Source: Clostridiales bacterium (lineage in GTDB: Bacteria; Bacillota; Clostridia; Lachnospirales; Lachnospiraceae). Taken from it: 5,987 nucleotides of DNA. Below the pieces are notes generated by a model. The model searched no databases. It was not told where the DNA came from and saw nothing but the letters and a program-made list of their open reading frames with translations. Shown piece by piece: positions 1 through 5,976 of the stretch (position 1 is its first letter; each line of letters opens with the position of its first letter). The stretch covers positions 1 to 5,987 of the forward strand of contig JAJUHH010000201.1 of NCBI GenBank assembly GCA_029267975.1. Direction: 5' to 3'. Made by a program: the position numbers and the translations under genes.

Positions 1-614
1 CAATGTTTGACTTTGTCAGCAGTATCACTGTAGGTTCCATCGCAGGTGAGATGGCAGTTATGTCCACAGACAGCTTCTTCAAGCCTTTGCTGGCAATGGT
101 GGTTTTTACGGTGATCACTGCTCTTGTTTCCTACTTAACCTGCAAGTCTATTTGGCTAAGAAGATTTATTGAGGGAAAATCCATCCTCCTTTATCAGGAT
201 GGCCAGATCTTTGAGAAAAATCTCTTAAAAGCCAAGCTGGACGTGGATGAATTCTTAACCACATGCCGCATGCAAGGTTATTTTGATCTGGAGGATATTC
301 ATACCGTATATCTGGAGCCAAGTGGCCTGGTCAGTATACTTCCCAGGTCTCTAAAACGTCCTGTTACGCCTGCCGATTTAAATCTCACTCCACGCCAAGC
401 AGTCCCCTTGGCCAATGTCATTATCGACGGCAAAGTGATGTATAAGAACTTAAGTACCTCCGGCAAGGATGAGAAATGGCTGCAGCACCAGCTTAAGAGC
501 AAAGGGGTGAATGATATCAATGAAATCATTCTTGCAACCCTCGATTCCAGCAATGACACCTTGCATATCTACCGCAAATACCATCGTAAAATGCTGCACG
601 ACATATTTGAATAG
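1..614 (+). CDS. DUF421 (YetF-like) membrane protein, 5' end cut by the window
   Basis: The first whole codon is at position 3. The visible 203 residues begin inside the family's conserved second membrane segment (MFDFVSSITVGSIAG matches the usual TPFDFV..I..GSIA block). The real start and roughly the first 30-40 residues, with membrane helix 1, therefore lie upstream, and the Met at 3 is probably internal. A further hydrophobic helix spans about residues 28-48. The cytosolic DUF421 core follows: the RRFIEGKSILLYQDGQI block (about 53-69), then the DVDEFL..CR.QGYFDLEDI..VYLEP.G..S..P block (about 80-115). The C-terminal part has a second small domain around PLANVIIDGKVMYKNL. It ends at a TAG stop at 612-614. 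The biochemical function of the family is not established. Some DUF421 proteins of Bacillus (YetF, 2Duf) have been linked to spore properties. The M23 gene follows 62 bases downstream on the same strand and may be co-transcribed. Family assignment is confident; a role in spores is only suggested by the neighbourhood. Confidence 0.88.
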   Translation, partial: MFDFVSSITVGSIAGEMAVMSTDSFFKPLLAMVVFTVITALVSYLTCKSIWLRRFIEGKSILLYQDGQIFEKNLLKAKLDVDEFLTTCRMQGYFDLEDIHTVYLEPSGLVSILPRSLKRPVTPADLNLTPRQAVPLANVIIDGKVMYKNLSTSGKDEKWLQHQLKSKGVNDINEIILATLDSSNDTLHIYRKYHRKMLHDIFE

Positions 615-616
615 GA

Positions 617-643
617 ATAGATAAGCTTAAGGATTCATAAAAT
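617..643 (+). promoter_or_regulatory. Possible sigma-E-like (mother-cell) promoter for the M23 gene
   Basis: A CATAAAAT element at 636-643 matches seven of eight positions of the sigma-E -10 consensus CATACAAT. An ATA at 617-619 sits 16 bases upstream, as in the sigma-E -35 element. Predicted transcription would start near 651, leaving a leader of about 26 bases that contains the M23 ribosome site. CATAAAATA (636-644) also fits the sigma-K -10 pattern CATANNNTA, but there is no AC at the matching -35 position. Such short motifs arise easily by chance in AT-rich gaps, so this is tentative. Confidence 0.28.
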
Positions 644-676
644 ATTACAAGTCCAGAAAACTAGGAAGATTCATAC

Positions 677-1783
677 ATGGTTCGTGGTAAAAAAGCAATC
701 GGTATATTTCTTGGAGAACTTGTCGTCCTATTGGGTTTGGTCCTTTATAGCATTGTTCGCTTTCATAATTCGGACAATGCTATTGTTGTGTCTACAAATA
801 GCGCCGGAAAGGATTATATCAAATGGGTGAGCTTTGATGTTACCAGTAAGGCGATGGATCGGGCCTACCGTTATGATGTGGAATCTCAAGCCTGGGATGT
901 GAAAATAAACTGGATTGAACTATTGGCTATTCTGGGTAATCGTTACGGCGGAGATTTCTCCAAATATCGCGAGGCACATATGACTGATATCGTGAACAAA
1001 TTAAAGAATAAGGAAGCGACGGTCGAATCACTGACCAAGGATATGAAGCATTACAAATATTACTATGAAGCCTACTCCGCTGTTCTGGGCGGCATGGTAG
1101 GACCCTATAAGATCGAAGTAGCAGACGAGAATGCACCGGGAGGTAAAGTATGGGTTGAGAAGTATGGATTAAAGGCCTTTCTCCCGATTGCAAAATACTA
1201 TCCCTACAGTCATTTTGACGATTTTGGTGTCTCCCGAAGCTATGGCTTTCGCAGAAAGCATCTGGGGCATGATATGATGGGTCAGACAGGAACACCAGTC
1301 ATAGCCGTTGAATCCGGTTACGTGGAAGCCCTGGGTTGGAACCAATATGGCGGCTGGCGGATCGGTATCCGCAGCTTCGATAAAAAGCGCTATTACTACT
1401 ATGCTCACCTGCGCAAAAACTTCCCCTTCAATAAAGATCTGAAGGTCGGCAGCATCGTCCAGGGTGGTGATGTCATCGGTTATCTGGGCCGAACCGGTTA
1501 CAGCAGCACCGAGAATGCCAATAATATCAATACTCCTCACCTTCACTTTGGCTTGCAGCTAATCTTTGATGAATCACAAAAAGAAAGCAACAATGAAATC
1601 TGGATTGACTGCTATCAGCTGGTACAGTTTCTCTACAAAAACAGGAGTGAAACTGTAAAAGACCCTGAAACCAAGGAATATCACCGGGTTTATGAGTTTA
1701 TCGATCCCGTTGCCGAATATCATCTGCATCATAGTATTTATAAGTATGACGATAATGAAATCGATATTGATATCTATGAGTAA
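677..1783 (+). CDS. Membrane-anchored M23 (LytM-type) zinc metallopeptidase
   Basis: The 368-residue protein should cleave peptide cross-links or stems of peptidoglycan outside the membrane. A single hydrophobic helix at about residues 7-27, with no lipobox or clear cleavage site, acts as a signal anchor. Residues 45-175 form a clostridial-type N-terminal region (WIELLAILGNRYGGDFSKY, then LTKDMKHYKYYYEAYSAVLGG) that I cannot assign to a named domain. The M23 domain covers about 185-320. H195 and D199 in HLGHD, plus H290 in PHLHFG, are the expected zinc ligands. H288 and H244 (YAHL) are the expected catalytic histidines. The GTPVIAVESGYV and GDVIGYLGRTG strands are typical of the fold. The set is complete, so the enzyme is probably active, unlike degenerate LytM proteins such as Bacillus SpoIIQ. 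The tail (about 350-368) is acidic. The ATG at 677 is preceded by AGGAAG (663-668) at 8 bases. It lies downstream of the DUF421 gene and converges on the ger operon. Its physiological role (vegetative wall or spore) is unknown. Confidence 0.9.
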   Translation: MVRGKKAIGIFLGELVVLLGLVLYSIVRFHNSDNAIVVSTNSAGKDYIKWVSFDVTSKAMDRAYRYDVESQAWDVKINWIELLAILGNRYGGDFSKYREAHMTDIVNKLKNKEATVESLTKDMKHYKYYYEAYSAVLGGMVGPYKIEVADENAPGGKVWVEKYGLKAFLPIAKYYPYSHFDDFGVSRSYGFRRKHLGHDMMGQTGTPVIAVESGYVEALGWNQYGGWRIGIRSFDKKRYYYYAHLRKNFPFNKDLKVGSIVQGGDVIGYLGRTGYSSTENANNINTPHLHFGLQLIFDESQKESNNEIWIDCYQLVQFLYKNRSETVKDPETKEYHRVYEFIDPVAEYHLHHSIYKYDDNEIDIDIYE

Positions 1784-1806
1784 CTACATAGCCCTCAGGT
1801 AAAAGG

Positions 1807-1850
1807 AATATGCGTATGTTTCGGATCTGATCCTGGAACATACGCATATT
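1807..1850. terminator. Long hairpin between convergent genes, likely terminator
   Basis: A perfect 14-base inverted repeat, AATATGCGTATGTT at 1807-1820 and AACATACGCATATT at 1837-1850, flanks a 16-base centre. The centre holds a smaller dyad, GGAT/ATCC at 1823-1833. It starts 24 bases after the M23 stop. The uracil tract is weak on both strands: the plus side continues ATATAGCATTTG, while the minus side continues CCTTTTACC, which is slightly better. It could end transcription from both sides or act mainly as a 3' stem that stabilises RNA. Confidence 0.55.
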
Positions 1851-1883
1851 ATATAGCATTTGTACTTGTTCTTTCCTTTCACC

Positions 1884-2037
1884 AGGAATGCTCTTTCTAG
1901 GAATACTTTCTTCTAGGAATACACTTCTCAATGAATGTTTTTCTTGAAATGTTTTTCTCTATGAATTCTTTTTTCTAAGAGTGCATTTATCAATAAATAC
2001 TTTCTACTAGGATCGCTCTACTATTAATACTGCTCCT
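1884..2037. repeat. Degenerate tandem repeat, about ten units of 14-16 bases
   Basis: Units start at about 1884, 1899, 1915, 1931, 1945, 1961, 1977, 1993, 2009 and 2023, so the period is almost always 15-16 bases. The plus-strand consensus is approximately ARGAATRCTTTTTTCT. Examples are AGGAATACTTTCTTCT (1899-1914), ATGAATTCTTTTTTCT (1961-1976) and ATAAATACTTTCTACT (1993-2008). Positions 4 (A) and 6 (T) and the pyrimidine-rich second half are the best conserved. There are no unique spacers between units. The period is not a multiple of three, so this is not a translated repeat. The last unit overlaps the TAA stop of the gerB-family gene (2024-2026). The array together with the hairpin fills most of the 240-base gap (1784-2023), in which I see no gene. 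Confidence 0.65.
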
Positions 2038-3124
2038 TGATCTTCTTTCCCCGCAGCAGACATACCAATGTAAGCAGCAAGGGCACTGCATATTCAAAGA
2101 CCAGATTTAGATTCACCAGTACCTTCTGGTACAAGTAATTGAACTCAAATTGCGTACTGCTTAAGTAATAGGTGGCATAGAACAGAATAATACCAAGGGG
2201 GATACACAGGTATTCGCTATGCTCCAGCTTAAACAACCATTCAAAGCATCGATGCAGCAACACCACAAAGATGCTGATGGCAGCAAAGTCTGACATGATA
2301 CAGATCAGGGTTACCAATACCTCAAAGCGCTCAAAGATGTTGAAGAAGGATATGCTTTTCACCGTGATATAAAAAGGAAATGGCAGGCTCGCGGTCAGGC
2401 TGGGGCCCGAGATACCAAAGGTAAATAATACTATGACAAAGGCAAGCGCAGTAAAGGTTATCACGCCAAACCAGAGTCTGTGAAACTGCTCTTTGGTCAC
2501 TGTAATTCCAAGCTTATCTCCAAAGAATAAGGCTATGATAATATTTCCTCCTACCGCTGCAACATTCTTTGCAGCAAGAACAGTCTTCATCATGTGAACC
2601 GTAGAAACCGGCAGCAAATAATCATAGCGCAGTCTTGACACTGCACAGATAAATAAGATTGCAAATATAACAAGAACCGTACCCAGGGTTACTTCCGAGA
2701 ATCGAAAGACTGTTTTCACTCCTCTAAGCAAGGCATAGAATACCAGAATCATCATTATTACCATAAAAAAATCGGAGCGGGTTCTGGGCATCAGGGTGAA
2801 TTGCAGTGTCAAACTATAGGAGGTAACCTTGGCTGTTGTAGCCAGGAGGAGCCATAGCAGATAGGCAAGAATTAGTATCTTGGCTACAAACTTCCCCAGC
2901 AGCTGGACCATGATCTCATAGAAGTTCAGTCCCGGATATGCTTTCATCAAATAGATGATGATCCCTATTAAGGGTATCGTTGCAATCAGGGACCAAAGAG
3001 GACTTAAATAAGCACTGCTGCCCGCTTCCTTTGCAAGTGCCTGGGGTACCTGCCTCAAAATGGTTGATACAGAGATAAACAGGTACATAAAGGTTATTTG
3101 TCGCATGGTAACATCACGCTTCAA
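2024..3124 (-). CDS. GerB-family spore germinant receptor permease-like subunit
   Basis: GerB subunits sit in the inner spore membrane, resemble amino-acid permeases of the APC superfamily and take part in recognising nutrient germinants. From the proposed start the protein has 366 residues, the usual family size, with about ten hydrophobic helices spread from about residue 7 to 356. Family-like features are the early RQ.P.......G..A.LSPL segment (about 24-43), the AYPGLNFYEI..QLLGK block (about 62-77), and the central GGNIIIALFFGDKLG and FPFYITVKSISFFNIFERFEVL stretches. The start chosen is TTG at 3122-3124, because GAGGTG (3131-3136) lies exactly 6 bases upstream. A GTG at 3131-3133 would add three residues but is part of that ribosome site and has none of its own. 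An ATG at 3104-3106 also lacks one. It is the last gene of the operon. The likely ligand is a small nutrient but cannot be named from sequence. Confidence 0.93.
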   Translation of the reverse strand: MKRDVTMRQITFMYLFISVSTILRQVPQALAKEAGSSAYLSPLWSLIATIPLIGIIIYLMKAYPGLNFYEIMVQLLGKFVAKILILAYLLWLLLATTAKVTSYSLTLQFTLMPRTRSDFFMVIMMILVFYALLRGVKTVFRFSEVTLGTVLVIFAILFICAVSRLRYDYLLPVSTVHMMKTVLAAKNVAAVGGNIIIALFFGDKLGITVTKEQFHRLWFGVITFTALAFVIVLFTFGISGPSLTASLPFPFYITVKSISFFNIFERFEVLVTLICIMSDFAAISIFVVLLHRCFEWLFKLEHSEYLCIPLGIILFYATYYLSSTQFEFNYLYQKVLVNLNLVFEYAVPLLLTLVCLLRGKKIKEQY

Positions 3125-3130
3125 GGCTGA

Positions 3131-3136
3131 CACCTC
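3131..3136 (-). promoter_or_regulatory. Ribosome binding site that fixes the gerB-family TTG start
   Basis: On the minus strand GAGGTG is followed by six bases (TCAGCC) and then TTG. The site overlaps the TGA stop of the upstream 62-residue gene (3135-3137). Ribosomes finishing the small gene would therefore stand on the GerB start, which implies translational coupling. Confidence 0.6.
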
Positions 3137-3323
3137 ATTTCAAATATTTTTCAAGCAACAAAGAAATACTGGGCAGATAGGGATTGCATAGATAAACTAC
3201 ACCCATTGCAAAGGCCAGGATGGCCAGCAGCAAATAGATGATCAGGTTTTTTGATGACTGCAGGAGCTGCTTCCTTTCCCTGATAAATACATAAATTAAG
3301 GTGATACCAAAGACATAAATCAT
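3135..3323 (-). CDS. Small two-helix membrane protein, candidate germinant receptor D subunit
   Basis: This is a 62-residue protein with a short hydrophobic helix at about residues 1-14. A basic loop follows (RERKQLLQSSK, about 15-25), then a strong helix at about 26-47 (starting NLIIYLLLAILAF) and a short amphipathic tail ending LLEKYLK. It lies 19 bases after the GerC stop and 10 bases before the GerB start, on the same strand, so it belongs to the operon. A purine-rich site, AGGAAGGG, is about 11 bases upstream of the ATG. An in-frame TAA sits just upstream, so no longer reading is possible. Small two-helix 'D' proteins encoded within or beside receptor operons (for example GerKD and GerUD) raise or lower germination through their receptor in Bacillus. 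Size, topology and position fit that class. Sequence homology cannot be judged here, so the functional label is inference. Confidence 0.72.
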   Translation of the reverse strand: MIYVFGITLIYVFIRERKQLLQSSKNLIIYLLLAILAFAMGVVYLCNPYLPSISLLLEKYLK

Positions 3324-3342
3324 AGGCTCTTATTCCCTTCCT

Positions 3343-4458
3343 TCATTCACTTCCAAGTATAAAAGACTTGGTGATCTGTGAGTTTACCTCATATTTGTAC
3401 TCAATATTCGGTATTGTGGAGGCCCAATTGTCTTTCAGGTTACTCCACTTACTAACGTTCTGCTTCTCAACCAGCCTTGCCAGATCAAGGATATCAAGCC
3501 CAGTGTGCAAGGAATAGTTCACAGGCTTTTCAATGATATTTCTGACGTAGATATTCTGTTCTTCTGTTAAGCGCAGGAGTTCTTCCTGACTAAATATTCT
3601 TTCCTTGGTGGTGATCTCCTTTAACATGGTCTCAAAGTTAACCTGAATGGTTATGGTAATCAGATGATTGTCCACATCTGCCTTCAGCTTCGTCTTGGTA
3701 TAGGAGATAGCAAGACTGACCTCATCCTTTAAATAGATGGGAAAACTTCTCATGGTATTACGGATGAAATTCACCCCATTTGAGGTCTCATGATCCAGAT
3801 AATCCTTCAGCTTCAACTGATCAAATACTGCATATCCGTCAATCAGAAAGCTGGATTCTCCCGGAATCAGATAGGGAATTAAAACACTTGAATAGCTTTG
3901 CTGCATATCATTCAGGATATTGACCAGGGTGTTGTCATTTCTGGTTAAGAGCCTCAGCTGCTTTTGTTTTACAGCCTCCAGATCCTCATGAATGGTCTGT
4001 TTATTCTCAATTCCCTTTTGAATAAAATCTGAGGCATCCCCACCTTTGACAATATAAAGGAGGGATTCCATCTTTATAGTCTCATCCCGTTTTAAGAAAT
4101 CCAGGCTGACATCGATGCCTTTCTTGGCCGCTCCCTCCCCAATAAGAAAGGAGCCAGTCTGTGCCAGGGTGATGTCCTTCTTATTCTTTAACTTTAAATC
4201 CTCCAGGGCTTCATAAGCTGTATCGCCCTTGCCTTTGATGGTCTCTTCTTTGCCGGAGCCACTACCTGCTTCCGAGTCTGCCCCTGCCCCTGTACTATAC
4301 AAGGCAGTCAGCTCATATTCTCCATCCGCATAATCAATGCCCAGTACCAGTACCAGATCGATCTCATCAATCTCTTCCCGGTTCATGTCATGGGTGCAGC
4401 CGGCAAAGAGTCCCGCTAACAGTAGGACTGCTGTCATCATGCATACTGTCTTTCTCAT
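3343..4458 (-). CDS. GerC-family spore germinant receptor lipoprotein subunit
   Basis: This 371-residue protein should be exported and lipid-anchored on the outer face of the inner spore membrane as the C subunit. The signal peptide (residues 1-20, MRKTVCMMTAVLLLAGLFAG) ends at a lipobox whose Cys is C21. The family start block follows in altered form: NREEIDEIDLVLVLGIDY (about 26-43), where GerC proteins usually have CWDRREI. The tryptophan after the cysteine is absent. A Gly/Ser/Ala-rich loop (57-69) precedes the conserved TAYEALEDL...FLIGEG region (80-109). The C-terminal half contains the family's IIEKPVNYSLHTGLDILDLARLV-like segment. The ATG at 4456-4458 is chosen because GGAGAGG (4466-4472) lies 7 bases upstream. 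It overlaps the GerA stop as TAATG. The ATG at 4474-4476 lies upstream of this ribosome site and has a poor site of its own. Length is normal for the family. Confidence 0.92.
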   Translation of the reverse strand: MRKTVCMMTAVLLLAGLFAGCTHDMNREEIDEIDLVLVLGIDYADGEYELTALYSTGAGADSEAGSGSGKEETIKGKGDTAYEALEDLKLKNKKDITLAQTGSFLIGEGAAKKGIDVSLDFLKRDETIKMESLLYIVKGGDASDFIQKGIENKQTIHEDLEAVKQKQLRLLTRNDNTLVNILNDMQQSYSSVLIPYLIPGESSFLIDGYAVFDQLKLKDYLDHETSNGVNFIRNTMRSFPIYLKDEVSLAISYTKTKLKADVDNHLITITIQVNFETMLKEITTKERIFSQEELLRLTEEQNIYVRNIIEKPVNYSLHTGLDILDLARLVEKQNVSKWSNLKDNWASTIPNIEYKYEVNSQITKSFILGSE

Positions 4459-4472
4459 TATTTTTCCTCTCC
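4458..4472 (-). promoter_or_regulatory. GerA/GerC junction with strong ribosome site and one-base overlap
   Basis: On the minus strand GGAGAGG (4466-4472) is followed by seven bases and ATG (4456-4458). The stop TAA of the A gene (4458-4460) shares one base with this ATG, giving TAATG. This is a classical arrangement for coupled translation of receptor subunits in fixed ratio, and it decides the GerC start. Confidence 0.7.
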
Positions 4473-5927
4473 ACATGCCTGCTTTGTTCTGTTATAGGGA
4501 GCAATTTTTTGCGGACGCTTGGTAAAATACTTCACAGGGAAGCGGAATAAGGTGTCCTTGTGATTGCTCCGATCCACATCCACAAAGGGTGACAGATAAG
4601 CAACACCATAGTTATCTAAACTGCACAGATGTATTAAGAGTAAGATCAGTGCTACTGTGACGCCCAAAAAGCCGCCGATTGCCGCCATCAGGGAAAAGCA
4701 AAATCTTGTCACCCTGATACCGCTGCTTAAATCCTGATTGGGAACAATAAAGCCTGCGATACCTGCGAGAGAGACGATCACAACCACTAGTGGTGATAAA
4801 ATATTGGCAGTTACCGCAGCCTGTCCTACAACCACACCGCCTAGAATTGACATGGCAGTACCTACGGTCTTGGGAAGCCTGAGTCCTGCTTCAATTAATA
4901 TTTCAAAACAGATCAGAAGACCAATGACCTCTGAAGCTGAGGAAAATGGTACATTTTGCTTGGCTGCCTGGGTTGATAAGGCAAGCTGCACCGGCAGCAT
5001 CTGATTTTGATAGGTGGTAGCCGCTATATAAACTGCGGGTAGAAAGAGTGTTACCACCATTGCAAGATAACGCAGTACCCGCAGGGCCGAGCCCACAAAA
5101 AAATGGTTAGCATAGTCCTCCGGTGACTGTATCAGCATTGGCAACTGGCAGGGAAGCAAATATACAAAGGGGATTCCATCCACCGTAATTGCAATTCTGC
5201 CATCCGTCAGATTGGCTGCAATCCTGTCAGGACGTTGGCTGAACATAATCTGAGGAAATAGGCTTTTCTTATTCTCGATTAAGAATTCCTCAATAAATGC
5301 CGGTGCTGACAGGTTATCTATTTTAATACTGTTGATTTTATCCCGGATCTGTGCAACGGTATCCATATTGGCAACCGTGGTAATATACATTAAGGTAATA
5401 TCTGTCTTGGAGAGGGTTCCCACCGTAAGCTGTTCCATGACAAGATGCTCAGAACGCACTCTTCTTCTGATCAGTGCAGTATTGGTTCGCATTACCTCAA
5501 TAAAGGAATCCTTGGGTCCTTTAATGACGGCTTCCTCAGTGGGTTCTGAGATGGATCGTTTGTCGAAGGTACGGATATCATATAAAATCGCCTTCTTTTC
5601 CCCATCAAATATAAATGCCAGGATTCCGCTTAAAACACTTTTGATCAGCAGCTGATAATCCTCTTCCACTGAAGTGAAGGCATGATAAGCTCCACCACTC
5701 ATGAGATAATCCATAACCTCCCGCTCCGTCATGCAATTCTTCAGATAAACATCCTGATGCAGTGTCTGCAGGATACCCTGATCCATCACCTGTGAATTTA
5801 TGAGTCCGTCCACACAGAAAATAGAAAAGGTAATGCCGTTTTGATTGAGCTTCACCGGCCGGACCACAATATCACCGCTTTTTGAGAATAGTTCCTTGAT
5901 TTGTGTTGAATTTATAACCTGTCCCAT
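4458..5927 (-). CDS. GerA-family spore germinant receptor subunit
   Basis: GerA subunits have a large N-terminal soluble domain and a C-terminal membrane part, and assemble with B and C in the inner spore membrane. Recent work on Bacillus GerA proposes that the A subunit forms an oligomeric ion channel opened by nutrients. The 489-residue length is typical. Soluble-domain landmarks are the opening STQIKELFSKSGDIVVRPV, LIRRRVR (152-158), LTVGTLSKTDITLMYI, FPQIMFSQRPDR (F229-R235) and LTDGRIAITVDGIPFVYLLP (from 240). Membrane helices lie at about 285-305, 333-347, 354-374, 377-400 and 410-440. The signature PKTVGTAMSILGGVVVGQAAV starts at P352, with GQAA at 368-371. The protein ends in a basic tail (KYFTKRPQKIAPYNRTK). 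The ATG at 5925-5927 is preceded by GAGG (5935-5938) at 7 bases. It is the first gene of the operon, overlapping gerC by one base. No frameshift or missing block is seen. The germinant cannot be predicted. Confidence 0.96.
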   Translation of the reverse strand: MGQVINSTQIKELFSKSGDIVVRPVKLNQNGITFSIFCVDGLINSQVMDQGILQTLHQDVYLKNCMTEREVMDYLMSGGAYHAFTSVEEDYQLLIKSVLSGILAFIFDGEKKAILYDIRTFDKRSISEPTEEAVIKGPKDSFIEVMRTNTALIRRRVRSEHLVMEQLTVGTLSKTDITLMYITTVANMDTVAQIRDKINSIKIDNLSAPAFIEEFLIENKKSLFPQIMFSQRPDRIAANLTDGRIAITVDGIPFVYLLPCQLPMLIQSPEDYANHFFVGSALRVLRYLAMVVTLFLPAVYIAATTYQNQMLPVQLALSTQAAKQNVPFSSASEVIGLLICFEILIEAGLRLPKTVGTAMSILGGVVVGQAAVTANILSPLVVVIVSLAGIAGFIVPNQDLSSGIRVTRFCFSLMAAIGGFLGVTVALILLLIHLCSLDNYGVAYLSPFVDVDRSNHKDTLFRFPVKYFTKRPQKIAPYNRTKQACGEEK

Positions 5928-5947
5928 ATCCCTTCCTCTTTTCTGTC

Positions 5948-5976
5948 CTTATACTACTGTGTCATTTGGAAATGAA
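5948..5976 (-). promoter_or_regulatory. Weak candidate promoter for the ger operon
   Basis: On the minus strand TATAAG (5948-5953) resembles a -10 box, and TTCATT (5971-5976), 17 bases upstream, is a poor -35 box. This spacing suits the vegetative sigma factor, but germinant receptor operons are normally read by sigma-G in the forespore. I find no convincing sigma-G pair (GHATR, CATNHTA) in the 60 bases available. The predicted leader would be very short. The true promoter may lie beyond the window. Confidence 0.18.
5962..5975. repeat. Short inverted repeat upstream of the ger operon
   Basis: TCATTT and AAATGA form perfect six-base arms around GG. The dyad overlaps the -35 position of the weak candidate promoter, where a regulator could bind. 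An arm of this length can occur by chance. Confidence 0.25.

Noticed and set aside
299..559. Minus-strand frame of 86 residues opposite the DUF421 gene
   Set aside because: The plus strand has clear DUF421 blocks over this range, so the frame is a shadow.
927..1931. Minus-strand open frames opposite the M23 gene and its 3' end (77-125 residues)
   Set aside because: They overlap a complete, motif-bearing peptidase gene or non-coding repeat sequence, and their translations are low-quality with no recognisable domain.
1884..2037. CRISPR array
   Set aside because: Units are 14-16 bases, degenerate and directly adjoining with no unique spacers, and there are no cas genes nearby.
4459..4476. Longer GerC start at the ATG of 4474-4476
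   Set aside because: It lies upstream of the strong GGAGAGG site and would put extra charged residues before the signal peptide. The ATG at 4458 fits better.
4338..5655. Plus-strand open frames of 62-107 residues opposite the GerA and GerC genes (for example 4738-5004 and 5332-5655)
   Set aside because: They lie wholly or largely inside strongly recognised minus-strand genes, have no family features, and look like antisense shadows.
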